Shown one piece after another: positions 8,106 through 17,622 of a stretch of DNA of 64,000 bases. Source of the DNA: an uncultured Acetatifactor sp. (GTDB lineage: Bacteria > Bacillota > Clostridia > Lachnospirales > Lachnospiraceae); the NCBI GenBank assembly GCA_934402375.1, contig CAKRUB010000001.1:1-64000 (forward strand). The letters are read 5' to 3'. Made by a program: the position numbers and the translations under genes. Positions within the stretch are counted from its first letter, which is position 1, and every line of letters starts with the position of its first letter. The notes under the pieces are model-generated. The model did no database searches, was not told the origin of the DNA, and saw only the letters and a list, made by a program, of their open reading frames with translations.

Positions 8106-9512
8106 ATGGCACAGCTTTGGGGCGGACGCTTTACGAAAGAAACGGATCAGAGAGTTTATGATTTCAATGCGTCCATAGGTTTTGACAAGCGTCTGATTTC
8201 TCAGGATATTGAGGGCAGTATCGCACATGTGCGCATGCTGGCGAAGCAGGGAATCCTGACAGAGGAGGACAGGGAAGCCATCATTGCGGGGCTGCAGGGA
8301 ATCCTGCGCGACACGCTCTCAGGAGAGCTTGTGATTGATGAAAAGAAATACGAGGATGTCCACAGCTTTGTCGAAGGAAATCTGATTGACAGGATCGGAG
8401 AGGCGGGAAAGCGTCTGCACACAGGCAGAAGCCGCAACGATCAGGTCGCTCTGGATATGCGTCTCTACACGAGAGAGCAGGTGTTACATACGGATGAACT
8501 GCTGAAGGAGCTGCTTGAGACAATTCTTGCCACGATGGAGGAGAATCTCGACACCTATATGCCGGGCTTCACTCATCTGCAGAAGGCACAGCCGATCACC
8601 CTTGCGCATCACTACGGCGCTTACTTTGAAATGTTCAAGAGAGACCGGCAGCGTATGGCTGACATTTATCATAGAATGAATTATTGTCCGCTGGGGGCTG
8701 GAGCGCTGGCGGGAACCACCTACCCGCTTGACCGGGAGTACACCGCTGAATTGTTAGGCTTTGCCGGACCGACGATGAACAGTATGGATTCCGTGGCGGA
8801 CAGGGACTATCTGATTGAATTTTTATCTGCGCTTGCGACGGTCATGATGCATCTGAGCCGCTTCAGCGAGGAGATCATCATATGGAATTCCGACGAGTAT
8901 CGTTTTGTGGAGATCGATGATGCCTATTCTACCGGAAGCAGCATTATGCCCCAGAAGAAAAATCCGGATATAGCGGAGCTTGTGAGAGGAAAGACGGGGC
9001 GGGTATACGGAGCGCTGATGTCCCTGCTCACGACGATGAAGGGACTTCCGCTCGCCTACAACAAGGATATGCAGGAGGACAAGGAGGTTGCGTTCGACGC
9101 GATGGACACCGTCGGGGACTGCCTCGTACTCTTTACCGGAATGATCGGAACCATGCGCTTCCGGAAGGATCGCATGGCGGCAAGCGCCATGAACGGCTTC
9201 ACAAACGCGACGGATGCGGCGGATTATCTGGTGGGAAAGGGTGTGCCCTTCCGGGATGCGCACGGCATTATCGGCAGACTGGTGCTGTACTGTATCGACA
9301 AGAAGACCTCCATTGACGCATTGACGCTGGAGGAGCTTAAGTCGATCAGCGAATACTTTGAAGAAGATATTTACGATGCGGTTTCTTTGCAGACCTGTGT
9401 GGAGAAGCGGCTGACAATCGGAGCACCGGGCGCGGAGGCAATGCGCAGGGTGCTGGCGGGCTGCAGGAGCTATCTCGAAGAGGGAACGCTTGCGGATCAG
9501 ATGACAAAGTGA
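8106..9512 (+). CDS. argH: Argininosuccinate lyase
   Basis: 468 residues, the normal family length. It cleaves argininosuccinate to arginine and fumarate, the last step of arginine synthesis, in the cytoplasm. The N-terminus MAQLWGGRFTKE is typical; TGRSRNDQ, TPGFTHLQKAQP-like and the flexible signature GSSIMPQKKNPD (residues 277-288) carry the catalytic and substrate-binding residues. The start is the ATG at 8106, preceded by ATGAGGA; an in-frame extension to 7908 is open but has no family similarity and reads through the leader hairpins. argG is not adjacent. asd follows after 85 nt. Confidence 0.97.
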   Translation: MAQLWGGRFTKETDQRVYDFNASIGFDKRLISQDIEGSIAHVRMLAKQGILTEEDREAIIAGLQGILRDTLSGELVIDEKKYEDVHSFVEGNLIDRIGEAGKRLHTGRSRNDQVALDMRLYTREQVLHTDELLKELLETILATMEENLDTYMPGFTHLQKAQPITLAHHYGAYFEMFKRDRQRMADIYHRMNYCPLGAGALAGTTYPLDREYTAELLGFAGPTMNSMDSVADRDYLIEFLSALATVMMHLSRFSEEIIIWNSDEYRFVEIDDAYSTGSSIMPQKKNPDIAELVRGKTGRVYGALMSLLTTMKGLPLAYNKDMQEDKEVAFDAMDTVGDCLVLFTGMIGTMRFRKDRMAASAMNGFTNATDAADYLVGKGVPFRDAHGIIGRLVLYCIDKKTSIDALTLEELKSISEYFEEDIYDAVSLQTCVEKRLTIGAPGAEAMRRVLAGCRSYLEEGTLADQMTK

Positions 9513-9563
9513 TCTGTGATGTCTGGCGGGCGGCAGTCCGTGAGCATCAGAAAATAAATCAGG

Positions 9564-9590
9564 AAAATGCGCAGGGCGCAGAAAAGAGGA
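9564..9590 (+). promoter_or_regulatory. Short hairpin leader element, copy D (asd)
   Basis: TGCGC (9568-9572) pairs with GCGCA (9576-9580) over a 3-nt loop, followed by GAAAAGAGGAG, which contains the ribosome binding site. The flanks AAAATGCG and GCGCAGAAA match the leader of the alpha-galactosidase gene. It lacks hairpin 1 of the long copies. Confidence 0.5.
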
Positions 9591-9597
9591 GAAGATT

Positions 9598-10683
9598 ATG
9601 AGCGAGAAACTGAAGGTTGGTATTTTAGGCGGCACCGGTATGGTAGGCCAGAGATTTATTTCCCTGCTGGAAAACCATCCGTGGTTTGAGGTGACTACCA
9701 TTGCGGCAAGCCCGCGTTCCGCAGGAAAGACCTATGAGGATGCGGTAGGCGACAGATGGAAAATGGATACCCCTATGCCGGAGGCGGTGAAGAAGCTCGT
9801 TGTCATGAATGTCAATGAGGTGGAGAAGGTGGCTTCCCAGGTAGACTTCGTATTCAGCGCCGTGGATATGACAAAGGAAGAGATCAAGAAGATCGAGGAA
9901 GAATATGCAAAGACGGAAACCCCCGTCGTTTCCAATAACAGCGCACACCGATGGACCCCTGATGTGCCTATGGTAGTGCCGGAGATCAACCCCGAGCATA
10001 TGCAGGTGATCGAGTTCCAGAAGAAGCGTCTCGGCACAAAGAGAGGCTTTGTCGCTGTAAAGCCGAACTGCTCTATCCAGAGCTATGCGCCTGTGCTTAC
10101 CGCATGGAAGGAGTTTGAGCCGGTCGAGGTCGTTGCGACGACCTATCAGGCAATTTCCGGTGCAGGAAAGACCTTTAAGGACTGGCCGGAGATGGTTGGA
10201 AATATCATCCCTTACATCGGCGGTGAGGAAGAGAAGAGTGAGAAGGAGCCGCTGAGAATCTGGGGTAAGATCGAGGACGGCGTGATTGTGCCGGCAACCA
10301 GTCCCGTGATTACCTGCCAGTGTATCCGTGTTCCCGTACTGAACGGACATACCGCTGCCGTATTTGTAAAGTTTGCAAAGAAGCCGACTAAGGAGCAGCT
10401 GATCCAGAAGCTTCGTGAGTTCTCCGGAGAGCCTCAGAGACTCGGACTTCCCAGCGCTCCGAAGCAGTTCATCCAGTACCTTGAGGAGGACAACAGACCG
10501 CAGGTAAGCCTTGATGTCAACTACGAGAATGGTATGGGCATCAGCGTCGGCAGACTGCGCGAGGATACTGTATATGACTTTAAGTTCGTGGGATTGTCAC
10601 ATAACACGGTAAGAGGTGCAGCAGGTGGTGCAGTTCTCTGCGCGGAGCTGTTAAAGGCACAGGGATATATCACAGCAAAATAA
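9598..10683 (+). CDS. asd: Aspartate-semialdehyde dehydrogenase
   Basis: 361 residues. It reduces aspartyl-4-phosphate to aspartate semialdehyde with NADPH, feeding lysine/diaminopimelate, threonine and methionine synthesis. Seen: N-terminal Rossmann motif GILGGTGMVGQR (9-20), active-site Cys158 in KPNCSIQ, the YQAISGAGK loop, and C-terminal GLSHNTVRGAAGGA. The spacing and the PNCSIQ form match the archaeal/fungal-type (second) ASADH branch, which is common in Firmicutes. An AGAGGAG ribosome binding site precedes the ATG. It could be cotranscribed with argH, as no clear promoter is visible in the 85-nt gap. Confidence 0.96.
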   Translation: MSEKLKVGILGGTGMVGQRFISLLENHPWFEVTTIAASPRSAGKTYEDAVGDRWKMDTPMPEAVKKLVVMNVNEVEKVASQVDFVFSAVDMTKEEIKKIEEEYAKTETPVVSNNSAHRWTPDVPMVVPEINPEHMQVIEFQKKRLGTKRGFVAVKPNCSIQSYAPVLTAWKEFEPVEVVATTYQAISGAGKTFKDWPEMVGNIIPYIGGEEEKSEKEPLRIWGKIEDGVIVPATSPVITCQCIRVPVLNGHTAAVFVKFAKKPTKEQLIQKLREFSGEPQRLGLPSAPKQFIQYLEEDNRPQVSLDVNYENGMGISVGRLREDTVYDFKFVGLSHNTVRGAAGGAVLCAELLKAQGYITAK

Positions 10684-10713
10684 GTGCGTGCCTTTAGGGG
10701 CATGGAGGTAAAG

Positions 10714-12438
10714 ATGAGCGAACTGCGCTATCAGTTAGATCTGCTGAAGGCGATGAACCAGAGGCTGACGGAGAAGGACAGGATGTACGAGAAGGTCTGC
10801 GACACCGCAGAGGGTGCGTACCTCTACTACTCCTTCGAGAGCAATCACTTTTTTACACTGGGACAGTGGAAGGAATTTTTTGGATTTGAAGTGCATGAGA
10901 TGCGGGATTACACAGGGCTGCTCGATCTGGTCGAGGAGTCCTTCTCCCTCGCCCTCCGGGAGGTGCTTTTCCTCGAAAAGGAAAAGGAAGTGACGAGGAC
11001 GGTTGAATGCCAGATGAAGGAAAGAAAGATCTGGATGCAGTTTCGCGTACATATTACCTACAATGCCGAGGGAAAGCCGACGGACAAGGTGCTCTATGTC
11101 AAGAACATCACCAAGGCGCGTGCCCAGAATGAAGAACTCACCTATATGGCATATTATGATGGATTGACGGGGCTGTACAACCGCAACTATTTCGTTCGGA
11201 TGTTGACGGAGTATGTAAAGAGGGCATCGGAGAATAACGATGTGATCAGTGTGCTGGTTCTCGATATTGATGAATTCAGAAAGGTCAATGACAGTCTGGG
11301 CATTGTTGTGGGAGACGAGCTGGTACAGCAGTTTGGATTCTTTCTGAAGGAGTTCTGCGGGGACAATGTCGTCGCATGTCATCTGCACAGCGATGTGTTC
11401 TGTATGGCAATCTACGATCCGTCGGGTGCAAGGTCGGTGGATGCGATTTACAGTGCGATAAAGAAGCGGACAAAGGAAGCTTTTCATATCAGCACAGGAC
11501 AGAATATTAATATCACCGTGAGCGTCGGTGTCGCGGAGTACCCGGAGGCTTCTACCTCTGCGCTTGAACTGATCAACTGTGCGGAGCTGGTCGTCTATAA
11601 GTGCAAGAAGCAGGGAAGAAACCTCCTGCAGTATTTTGATGCGCCGATTCTGGAGGACTTCTTAAGCTCGATAGAACTGGAGAATAAGCTGAAAAAGGCG
11701 ATCTACAACAAGGACTTCTATATGTGCTATCAGCCGCAGTACTATGCGGGCAACCGGAGGCTGCGCGGTGTGGAGGCGCTGATCAGATGGCGCGACGAGG
11801 AAGCGCAGGTCATCAGCCCGGCGACCTTTATTCCAATCGCTGAAAAAAACGGCTCCATCGTGACAATCGGCAAATGGGTCGTGGAGGAGAGCGTCAGACA
11901 GTATGCCGCATGGAGAAAGCAGTTCGGCTTTCCGTTTGTCATGTCCATCAATATCTCGGCAATCCAGTATAAGAAAGAGGACTTCGTGGAGTCCATTGTC
12001 GAAATACTGAACAAGTACAGAGTGAAGCCGTCGGAGATCGAACTGGAGATTACGGAGACAGTGCTGATTGATGATTTTGAGGCAGTCTTTGAGAAACTGA
12101 AAGTGCTCAGGGATTACGGAATCCGGATTTCCCTAGATGATTTCGGCACAGGCTTCTCCTCCCTTTCTTACCTGAAAAAGCTGCCGATCGATACCTTGAA
12201 GATTGACAAGTCCTTTATCGATACGGTCATGTCGGATTCAGCGACACGGGTAATCACCGAGTCTATCATTAGCATGGTGAAGTCCCTCGGCTTTGAATCG
12301 ATCGCGGAGGGCGTCGAGGACGAACAGCAGTATAAGTATCTGCATGCGATCGGCTGTGATGTGATTCAGGGATACTTGTTCAGCAAACCGCTTCTTCCGG
12401 CGGAGTTCGAGAAGAAGATCATGTCCGGCGCTGTGTAA
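10714..12438 (+). CDS. GGDEF/EAL protein, likely c-di-GMP phosphodiesterase
   Basis: 574 residues, soluble. An N-terminal PAS-like sensory region (about 1-135) is followed by a GGDEF domain and an EAL domain (about 310-570). The GGDEF motif is replaced by VGDEL (199-203), so cyclase activity is doubtful. The EAL domain keeps EALIRW (354-359), an N-x-S site (NISAIQY), ELEITET, DDFGTGFSS and EGVED, the metal and catalytic residues of active phosphodiesterases. It probably hydrolyses c-di-GMP, with the GGDEF part perhaps sensing GTP. The ATG at 10714 has GGAGG 5 nt upstream; an in-frame GTG at 10684 has no comparable site. It is the first of four closely spaced genes. Confidence 0.9.
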   Translation: MSELRYQLDLLKAMNQRLTEKDRMYEKVCDTAEGAYLYYSFESNHFFTLGQWKEFFGFEVHEMRDYTGLLDLVEESFSLALREVLFLEKEKEVTRTVECQMKERKIWMQFRVHITYNAEGKPTDKVLYVKNITKARAQNEELTYMAYYDGLTGLYNRNYFVRMLTEYVKRASENNDVISVLVLDIDEFRKVNDSLGIVVGDELVQQFGFFLKEFCGDNVVACHLHSDVFCMAIYDPSGARSVDAIYSAIKKRTKEAFHISTGQNINITVSVGVAEYPEASTSALELINCAELVVYKCKKQGRNLLQYFDAPILEDFLSSIELENKLKKAIYNKDFYMCYQPQYYAGNRRLRGVEALIRWRDEEAQVISPATFIPIAEKNGSIVTIGKWVVEESVRQYAAWRKQFGFPFVMSINISAIQYKKEDFVESIVEILNKYRVKPSEIELEITETVLIDDFEAVFEKLKVLRDYGIRISLDDFGTGFSSLSYLKKLPIDTLKIDKSFIDTVMSDSATRVITESIISMVKSLGFESIAEGVEDEQQYKYLHAIGCDVIQGYLFSKPLLPAEFEKKIMSGAV

Positions 12439-12457
12439 GTGGAAGAAGGGATTGCCT

Positions 12458-13810
12458 GTGAAAGAGTTTGTGGGGCGTAATGCGGAACTGCGCTTTCTGG
12501 AGCAGTATTACGGCAGGACAGGAAGCCAGCTGGTAATTGTATATGGAAGTAAGGGCGTTGGAAAGACGAGGCTCTTGCAGGAGTTTTGTGCGGGGAAGGG
12601 GTTCGCATATTATCTTGCAAGAGCCTGTTCCGGCAGAGAGCAATGTTTTCAGTGGGGTGCGGAGCTGGGAGAGCAGGGGCTTCCTATGGAGAAATACCCC
12701 GATTACGGGCAGATATTCAGAGCTGCGCTGTCAGAAATTCCGGGCGACAGACCGGTTCTTGTCATCGATGAATTCCAGAATATGATAAAGGGCGGATTGA
12801 ACTTCTTCGACAGGCTGACCGAGTTTGCGGAGGAGGGAAGCGGCGGACGACAGGCGATGATCGTCCTTGTCACGTCAGCGGCAGGCTGGGTGGAGAATCA
12901 TCTCGTCGGCAAGATTGGGAGCAAGGCTGCCAGAATTAACGGGTTCCTCAAGGTGAGACCCTTCGGCTTCCTCGAAATGCGTGCGCTGGTCGGAGGGTAT
13001 TCCATGGAGGAGACTCTGCGCAGTTATGCGGTTCTTGGCGGCATTCCGGGATACTGGGTCAATTTCTCACCGAAGCTGACCGCCGAGAAGAATATCATCC
13101 GGAGCATTGTGGCGGTTGAGAGCCGTCTTCACGAGGAGATGGAAGTCTTTCTGGAGCGGGAGCTGCGCGAGCCCTGTGTCTATAATACGATTCTCTCCGC
13201 GCTGGCGGGAGGCTTTTATAAGCTGAATGACATCTATGCCCATACCGGTTTTTCCCGCGCGAAGATCAGCGTCTACCTGAAGAATCTGATGGAGCTTGAT
13301 CTGGTCGAGAAGGTTTATTCCTTTGATACGGCGGGAAGAGCCAACGCCCAGAAGGGTGTCTACAGGATAGGGAATCCCTATGTAAGATTTTATTTCCGTT
13401 ATCTTTTTCCGAACCAGAGCATGCTCCAGCAGCTGACACCGGAGGAATTTTACCGGAGGAAGATTGCACCGACCTATGAACAGTACACGGAGGAGACGTA
13501 CTGTCTCGCCTGCCGGGAACTGATGGGCAGGGAGTACCGCATGGTCGGCGAGTGGCGCGGAAAGACAGGCAATATTGATATTGTGGCATCTGAAGCCGGA
13601 GGGGAGCAGATCGGTGTCGCATGCTGTAAATGGTCGGGGAAAATGTCATACGGCGACTACGAAATGCTGCTTGCTTCTATGAAGAAGGCGCGCATCAGAA
13701 CGACAGACATCAGACTTTACTGCGAGAGAGGCTTTGACAGGCAGCTTGAAAAGGCTGCCGGAGAGGGAAAAGTAAAGCTGTTGGGAATCAGGGAAAGTGA
13801 AGGTCATTAG
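12458..13810 (+). CDS. Archaeal-type AAA ATPase with DUF234-like C-terminus
   Basis: 450 residues. Seen: an N-terminal FVGRNAELRFLEQYY entry, Walker A GSKGVGKT (about 28-35), Walker B VLVIDEFQN, a winged-helix-like middle (GFYKLNDIYAHTGFSRAK) and a C-terminal region with GEWRGKTGNIDIVA, which resembles the PD-(D/E)xK nuclease-like fold of DUF234. The cellular role of this family is not established. Start chosen: GTG at 12458, 7 nt after AGAAGGG; a TTG at 12452 is too close to that site. It is packed between the EAL gene and topB (gaps of 19 and 3 nt). Being in a stable operon argues against a purely mobile or toxin-antitoxin role. Confidence 0.8.
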   Translation: MKEFVGRNAELRFLEQYYGRTGSQLVIVYGSKGVGKTRLLQEFCAGKGFAYYLARACSGREQCFQWGAELGEQGLPMEKYPDYGQIFRAALSEIPGDRPVLVIDEFQNMIKGGLNFFDRLTEFAEEGSGGRQAMIVLVTSAAGWVENHLVGKIGSKAARINGFLKVRPFGFLEMRALVGGYSMEETLRSYAVLGGIPGYWVNFSPKLTAEKNIIRSIVAVESRLHEEMEVFLERELREPCVYNTILSALAGGFYKLNDIYAHTGFSRAKISVYLKNLMELDLVEKVYSFDTAGRANAQKGVYRIGNPYVRFYFRYLFPNQSMLQQLTPEEFYRRKIAPTYEQYTEETYCLACRELMGREYRMVGEWRGKTGNIDIVASEAGGEQIGVACCKWSGKMSYGDYEMLLASMKKARIRTTDIRLYCERGFDRQLEKAAGEGKVKLLGIRESEGH

Positions 13811-13813
13811 TTC

Positions 13814-15874
13814 GTGGGGAAAAGTTTATTTATTGCGGAGAAGCCGAGTGTGGCGAGGGAATTTGCAAATGCATTGAAGGTCAGTGCGGCCTCCCGCGAC
13901 GGGTATCTCGAATCGGAGACGGCGATCGTGACATGGTGCGTGGGTCATCTTGTCACAATGAGCTATCCCGAGGTTTATGATGAAAAATATAAGAGGTGGA
14001 GCTTTGACACCATTCCTTTTCTCCCGGCGGAATTTAAGTACGAGGTGATCGAGAGCTCGAGAAAGCAGTTCAACATTGTCAGTTCGCTGCTGAAAAGACC
14101 GGATGTGACGACCATCTATGTCTGCACCGACTCGGGGCGCGAGGGAGAATATATTTACCGGCTCGTGGAACAGATGTCGGGAGTCACCGGGAAGGAACGG
14201 AGGCGTGTATGGATCGATTCCCAGACGGAGGAAGAGATTCTGAGGGGCATCCGGGAGGCGAAGGACTTAAGTGAATACGACAATCTCAGCGACGCCGCTT
14301 ATCTGCGTGCGAAGGAAGATTATCTCATGGGAATTAATTTTTCCCGCGTGCTGACGCTCAAATACGGCAGGACTGTGAAGGATTATCTGAAAAGAGACAG
14401 GGCGGTGATTTCGGTCGGCAGGGTGATGACCTGTGTCCTCGGCATTGTCGTAAACCGGGAGCGGGAAATCCGATCCTTTGTCAAGACGCCGTTCTACCGG
14501 GTTCTGGGCAACTTTAAATTACAGGAGAATAAAATCACGGGCGAGTGGAGAGCGGTGGAGGGATCGCCGTTCTATCTGTCGCCTAAGCTCTATAAGGAGA
14601 ACGGCTTTAAGGAGCGGCAGGATGCGCAGAAGCTGATAGAGCATCTTCAGGAGGAGCCCACGGGCGATGCCGTTCTGGAGAGTATAGAGCGCAAGAAGGA
14701 GAACAAGAATCCGCCGCTGCTCTATAATCTGGCGGAGCTGCAGAACGACTGCTCGAAGTTTTTCAAGATCAGCCCGGATCAGACGCTCGGCATCATCCAG
14801 GAGCTCTATGAGAAAAAGCTCGTGACCTATCCGAGAACGGACGCCCGTGTGCTTTCGACGGCGGTTGCGAAGGAGATTCATAAGAATATCGGCGGGCTGA
14901 AAAACTATGCGCCTGTGGCGGGCTTTGCAGCGGAAATTTTGAACAGCGGAAGTTATAAGGGAATTGCGAAAACCAGATATGTCAATGATAAGCAGATCAC
15001 GGATCACTATGCCGTCATCCCGACGGGACAGGGTTTTGGCAACCTCAACGGACTTTCCGCTTTGTCGGCAAAGGTTTATGAGCTGATTGTCAGACGTTTC
15101 TTAAGTATCTTTTATCCGGCGGCGGTGTACCAGAAGTTCGCCCTGTGTATCAGGGTAAAGGAAGAGAAATTCTTTGCGAATTTCAAGGTGCTGGTCGACG
15201 AGGGATACCAGAAGGTCGCCTATGTCTTCCGGAAGGATGCCGACAGACAGAGCGGGGATAAAAAGGAGGATGCCGCGCCGGATGGCGAGAATGAGGAGAG
15301 CGAGATCAAGTGTGACGAGGCATTCACAAAGCTTCTCGGAACGCTGAAAAAGGGTGATCCGCTTTCCGTGGATTCCTTTGAGATCAAAGAAGGGGAGACC
15401 TCCCCGCCGAAGCGCTATACCTCGGGAAGCATCATCCTGACAATGGAAAATGCAGGACAGTTTATCGAGGACGAGGAACTGCGTGCACAGATCAAGGGCA
15501 GTGGTATCGGCACGAGCGCAACGCGGGCGGAAATCCTGAAAAAGCTCGTCAATATCGAATACCTTTCCCTGAACAAGAAGACGCAGGTTCTGACGCCGAC
15601 GCTGATGGGGGAGATGATCTATGATGTTGTAAGCGGATCAATCCGTCCGCTGCTCGATCCGGCGCTGACTGCCAGCTGGGAAAAGGGACTGACGATGGTT
15701 GCTGAAGGGACGATCTCCTCGCAGGAATACATGGATAAGCTGTCCGGCTTTGTCGGCAGGAGAACGGAATATGTGAAGAGACTGAACAATCAGAGACAGC
15801 TGTACGGAATGTTCGATACGGCGGCGGGAAATTATAAGACGGCGGGAAATGCCCGCGCGAAAAAGGAGAGTTAA
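13814..15874 (+). CDS. topB: DNA topoisomerase III
   Basis: 686 residues, type IA topoisomerase that relaxes and decatenates DNA. Seen: N-terminal Toprim domain (SLFIAEKPSVAREFA; acidic TDSGREGEY near 100), the catalytic tyrosine Y339 in LVTYPRTDARV, and the distal SGIGTSATRAEI motif. The protein ends without the Cys4 zinc ribbons found in some homologues. A linker around 475-495 is rich in Asp/Glu/Lys. The GTG start lies 3 nt after the previous stop, with a weak AAGG as ribosome binding site, suggesting translational coupling. Confidence 0.95.
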   Translation: MGKSLFIAEKPSVAREFANALKVSAASRDGYLESETAIVTWCVGHLVTMSYPEVYDEKYKRWSFDTIPFLPAEFKYEVIESSRKQFNIVSSLLKRPDVTTIYVCTDSGREGEYIYRLVEQMSGVTGKERRRVWIDSQTEEEILRGIREAKDLSEYDNLSDAAYLRAKEDYLMGINFSRVLTLKYGRTVKDYLKRDRAVISVGRVMTCVLGIVVNREREIRSFVKTPFYRVLGNFKLQENKITGEWRAVEGSPFYLSPKLYKENGFKERQDAQKLIEHLQEEPTGDAVLESIERKKENKNPPLLYNLAELQNDCSKFFKISPDQTLGIIQELYEKKLVTYPRTDARVLSTAVAKEIHKNIGGLKNYAPVAGFAAEILNSGSYKGIAKTRYVNDKQITDHYAVIPTGQGFGNLNGLSALSAKVYELIVRRFLSIFYPAAVYQKFALCIRVKEEKFFANFKVLVDEGYQKVAYVFRKDADRQSGDKKEDAAPDGENEESEIKCDEAFTKLLGTLKKGDPLSVDSFEIKEGETSPPKRYTSGSIILTMENAGQFIEDEELRAQIKGSGIGTSATRAEILKKLVNIEYLSLNKKTQVLTPTLMGEMIYDVVSGSIRPLLDPALTASWEKGLTMVAEGTISSQEYMDKLSGFVGRRTEYVKRLNNQRQLYGMFDTAAGNYKTAGNARAKKES

Positions 15875-15880
15875 GGGGAT

Positions 15881-16549
15881 ATGAAGGATCAGATTACGAT
15901 TGCGGAGCTTTATGACCTGAAGGAAACGATCGCTACAGAGCTTTTCGAGGATGCAGAATATCCGTGGGAGGTGCTTCCGAAGATACATGATTTCATCATT
16001 GAGCTCGGAAAGAGACTTCCGGGCGAACTGTACGAGGAGAGGGGCGAGAATATCTGGATCGCAAAGAACGCGAAGGTGGCGCCGACCGCCTGCCTGAACG
16101 GGCCGCTCATCATTGATGAGGAGGCGGAGATCCGCCATTGCGCTTTTGTGCGGGGAAATGCCATTGTCGGCAAGGGAGCCGTCGTCGGAAATTCTACGGA
16201 GCTGAAAAATGTCGTTCTGTTCAACAAGGTACAGGTGCCGCATTATAACTATGTCGGAGACAGCATTCTCGGCTATAAGTCCCACATGGGCGCCGGTTCG
16301 ATTACCTCCAATGTCAAGAGTGACAAGACGCTCGTCGCGGTAAAGGGCAGTGAGGTCTGCATTGAGACAGGGTTGAAAAAGATGGGCGCCATGCTCGGGG
16401 ATTATGTGGAGGTCGGCTGCAACAGTGTATTGAATCCCGGAACGGTGATCGGCAGGGAGTCCAATGTCTATCCGACCTCGATGGTGAGAGGAGTGGTTCC
16501 GCCGCACAGTATTTATAAGTCAAAGACAGAAATCGCGGAAAAACATTGA
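15881..16549 (+). CDS. Left-handed beta-helix acyltransferase-like protein (GlmU C-domain type)
   Basis: 222 residues. An N-terminal helical segment (1-55) is followed by hexapeptide-repeat turns (IAKNAKVAPTACL, LIIDEEAEI, AFVRGNAIVGKGAVVG) and HMGAGSITSNVKS, which parallels the acetyl-CoA-binding loop of the GlmU acetyltransferase domain. Homologues are often annotated as UDP-N-acetylglucosamine pyrophosphorylase-related, but no nucleotidyltransferase domain is present here. An acyl- or acetyl-transfer role on a sugar nucleotide is possible; the substrate is unknown. It lies 6 nt after topB, and its ribosome binding site is AAGGGGAT. Confidence 0.75.
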   Translation: MKDQITIAELYDLKETIATELFEDAEYPWEVLPKIHDFIIELGKRLPGELYEERGENIWIAKNAKVAPTACLNGPLIIDEEAEIRHCAFVRGNAIVGKGAVVGNSTELKNVVLFNKVQVPHYNYVGDSILGYKSHMGAGSITSNVKSDKTLVAVKGSEVCIETGLKKMGAMLGDYVEVGCNSVLNPGTVIGRESNVYPTSMVRGVVPPHSIYKSKTEIAEKH

Positions 16550-16574
16550 CTTTTTTTACACACTGTTGTATAGT
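16546..16574 (+). promoter_or_regulatory. Promoter of the TrpXYZ-like ABC operon
   Basis: TTGACT (16546-16551), 17 bp, TATAGT (16569-16574). The -35 box overlaps the stop codon of the preceding gene. The leader of about 45 nt holds a small AGCG/CGCT hairpin and GAAATGAGG as ribosome binding site. It is too short for a T-box or riboswitch. Confidence 0.75.
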
Positions 16575-16626
16575 TCTATAAAGCGTTGATGCGCTAAAGT
16601 GTAAAAGAAGAAATGAGGATGAGATT

Positions 16627-17598
16627 ATGAAAAAGAAGTTGATGGCTCTGGTTATGACTGCCTGTATGGCAGCGACAATGCTCACGGGCTGCGGCTCTTC
16701 CGCAGGTTCTGCAAAGGATACATACACGGTAGGTATCTGTCAGCTGGTTCAGCACCCGGCTCTGGATGCTGCGACGCAGGGCTTTAAGGATGCGCTGACG
16801 GAAAAGCTTGGCGACAAGGTAAAATTCAACGAGCAGAACGCCTCCGGTGAGTCGGCGACCTGTTCGACAATCGTCAATCAGTTCGTCTCCTCAGGGGTTG
16901 ACCTGATTCTTGCAAACGCAACCGCACCGTTGCAGTCGGCAGCGGCGGCAACCAACACGATTCCGATTCTCGGAACCTCTGTCACGGATTATGCGACGGC
17001 GCTGGACATCAGCGACTGGAACGGAACGACAGGCGTGAATATTTCGGGTACATCGGATCTTGCGCCTCTGGCAGAGCAGGCGGCAATGCTGAAGGAGCTT
17101 TTCCCGGATGCACAGAATGTCGCTATGCTTTACTGTTCCGCAGAGCCGAACTCTGAGTATCAGGTAAGAATTGTTACCGAGGAGCTTGAAAAGCTGGGAA
17201 TGACCTGTAAGAACTATTCCTTCGCAGATACCAACGACATTGCGTCCGTTGTGACGAATGCGGTGAGCGAGTGCGATGTGATCTATATCCCGACCGACAA
17301 TACGGCGGCGTCCTCTACCTCTGTCATTGACAACGTGTGCCGTCCGGCAGGCGTTCCGGTTATCGCCGGTGAGGAAGGCATCTGCAAGGGCTGCGGTGTG
17401 GCTACACTGTCCATCAGCTACTACGACATCGGATATGAGACCGGACTGATGGCATACGATATTCTTGTAAACGGTGCCGATGTATCGACCATGGAGGTAC
17501 GTTTCGCGCCTCAGGTGACAAAGAAATACAATGCGGAGATCTGTGCCGAACTGGGCATTACCGTGCCGGACGGCTATGAGGCGATCGAAGCAGAATAA
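16627..17598 (+). CDS. ABC transporter substrate-binding lipoprotein (TrpX/COG2984 type)
   Basis: 323 residues. The signal peptide ends in the lipobox LTGCG (Cys about 22), so the mature protein is lipid-anchored outside the membrane. The sequence has the periplasmic-binding fold with VGICQLVQHPALD, GESATCSTIVNQFV, LANATAPLQ and IYIPTDNTAASS, as in the family that includes streptococcal TrpX (tryptophan/tyrosine uptake). It is the first gene of a complete binding protein-permease-ATPase set. An amino-acid-like substrate is likely, but the exact ligand cannot be set from sequence. Confidence 0.88.
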   Translation: MKKKLMALVMTACMAATMLTGCGSSAGSAKDTYTVGICQLVQHPALDAATQGFKDALTEKLGDKVKFNEQNASGESATCSTIVNQFVSSGVDLILANATAPLQSAAAATNTIPILGTSVTDYATALDISDWNGTTGVNISGTSDLAPLAEQAAMLKELFPDAQNVAMLYCSAEPNSEYQVRIVTEELEKLGMTCKNYSFADTNDIASVVTNAVSECDVIYIPTDNTAASSTSVIDNVCRPAGVPVIAGEEGICKGCGVATLSISYYDIGYETGLMAYDILVNGADVSTMEVRFAPQVTKKYNAEICAELGITVPDGYEAIEAE

Positions 17599-17622
17599 GA
17601 TGGTTTGGGGAGGTAAGCAGTT

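Noticed and set aside
16575..16626. A further copy of the leader hairpin before the TrpX-like gene
   Set aside because: ATGCGC and GAAATGAGG are present, but the 3' pairing arm is missing, so only the ribosome-binding context is shared.
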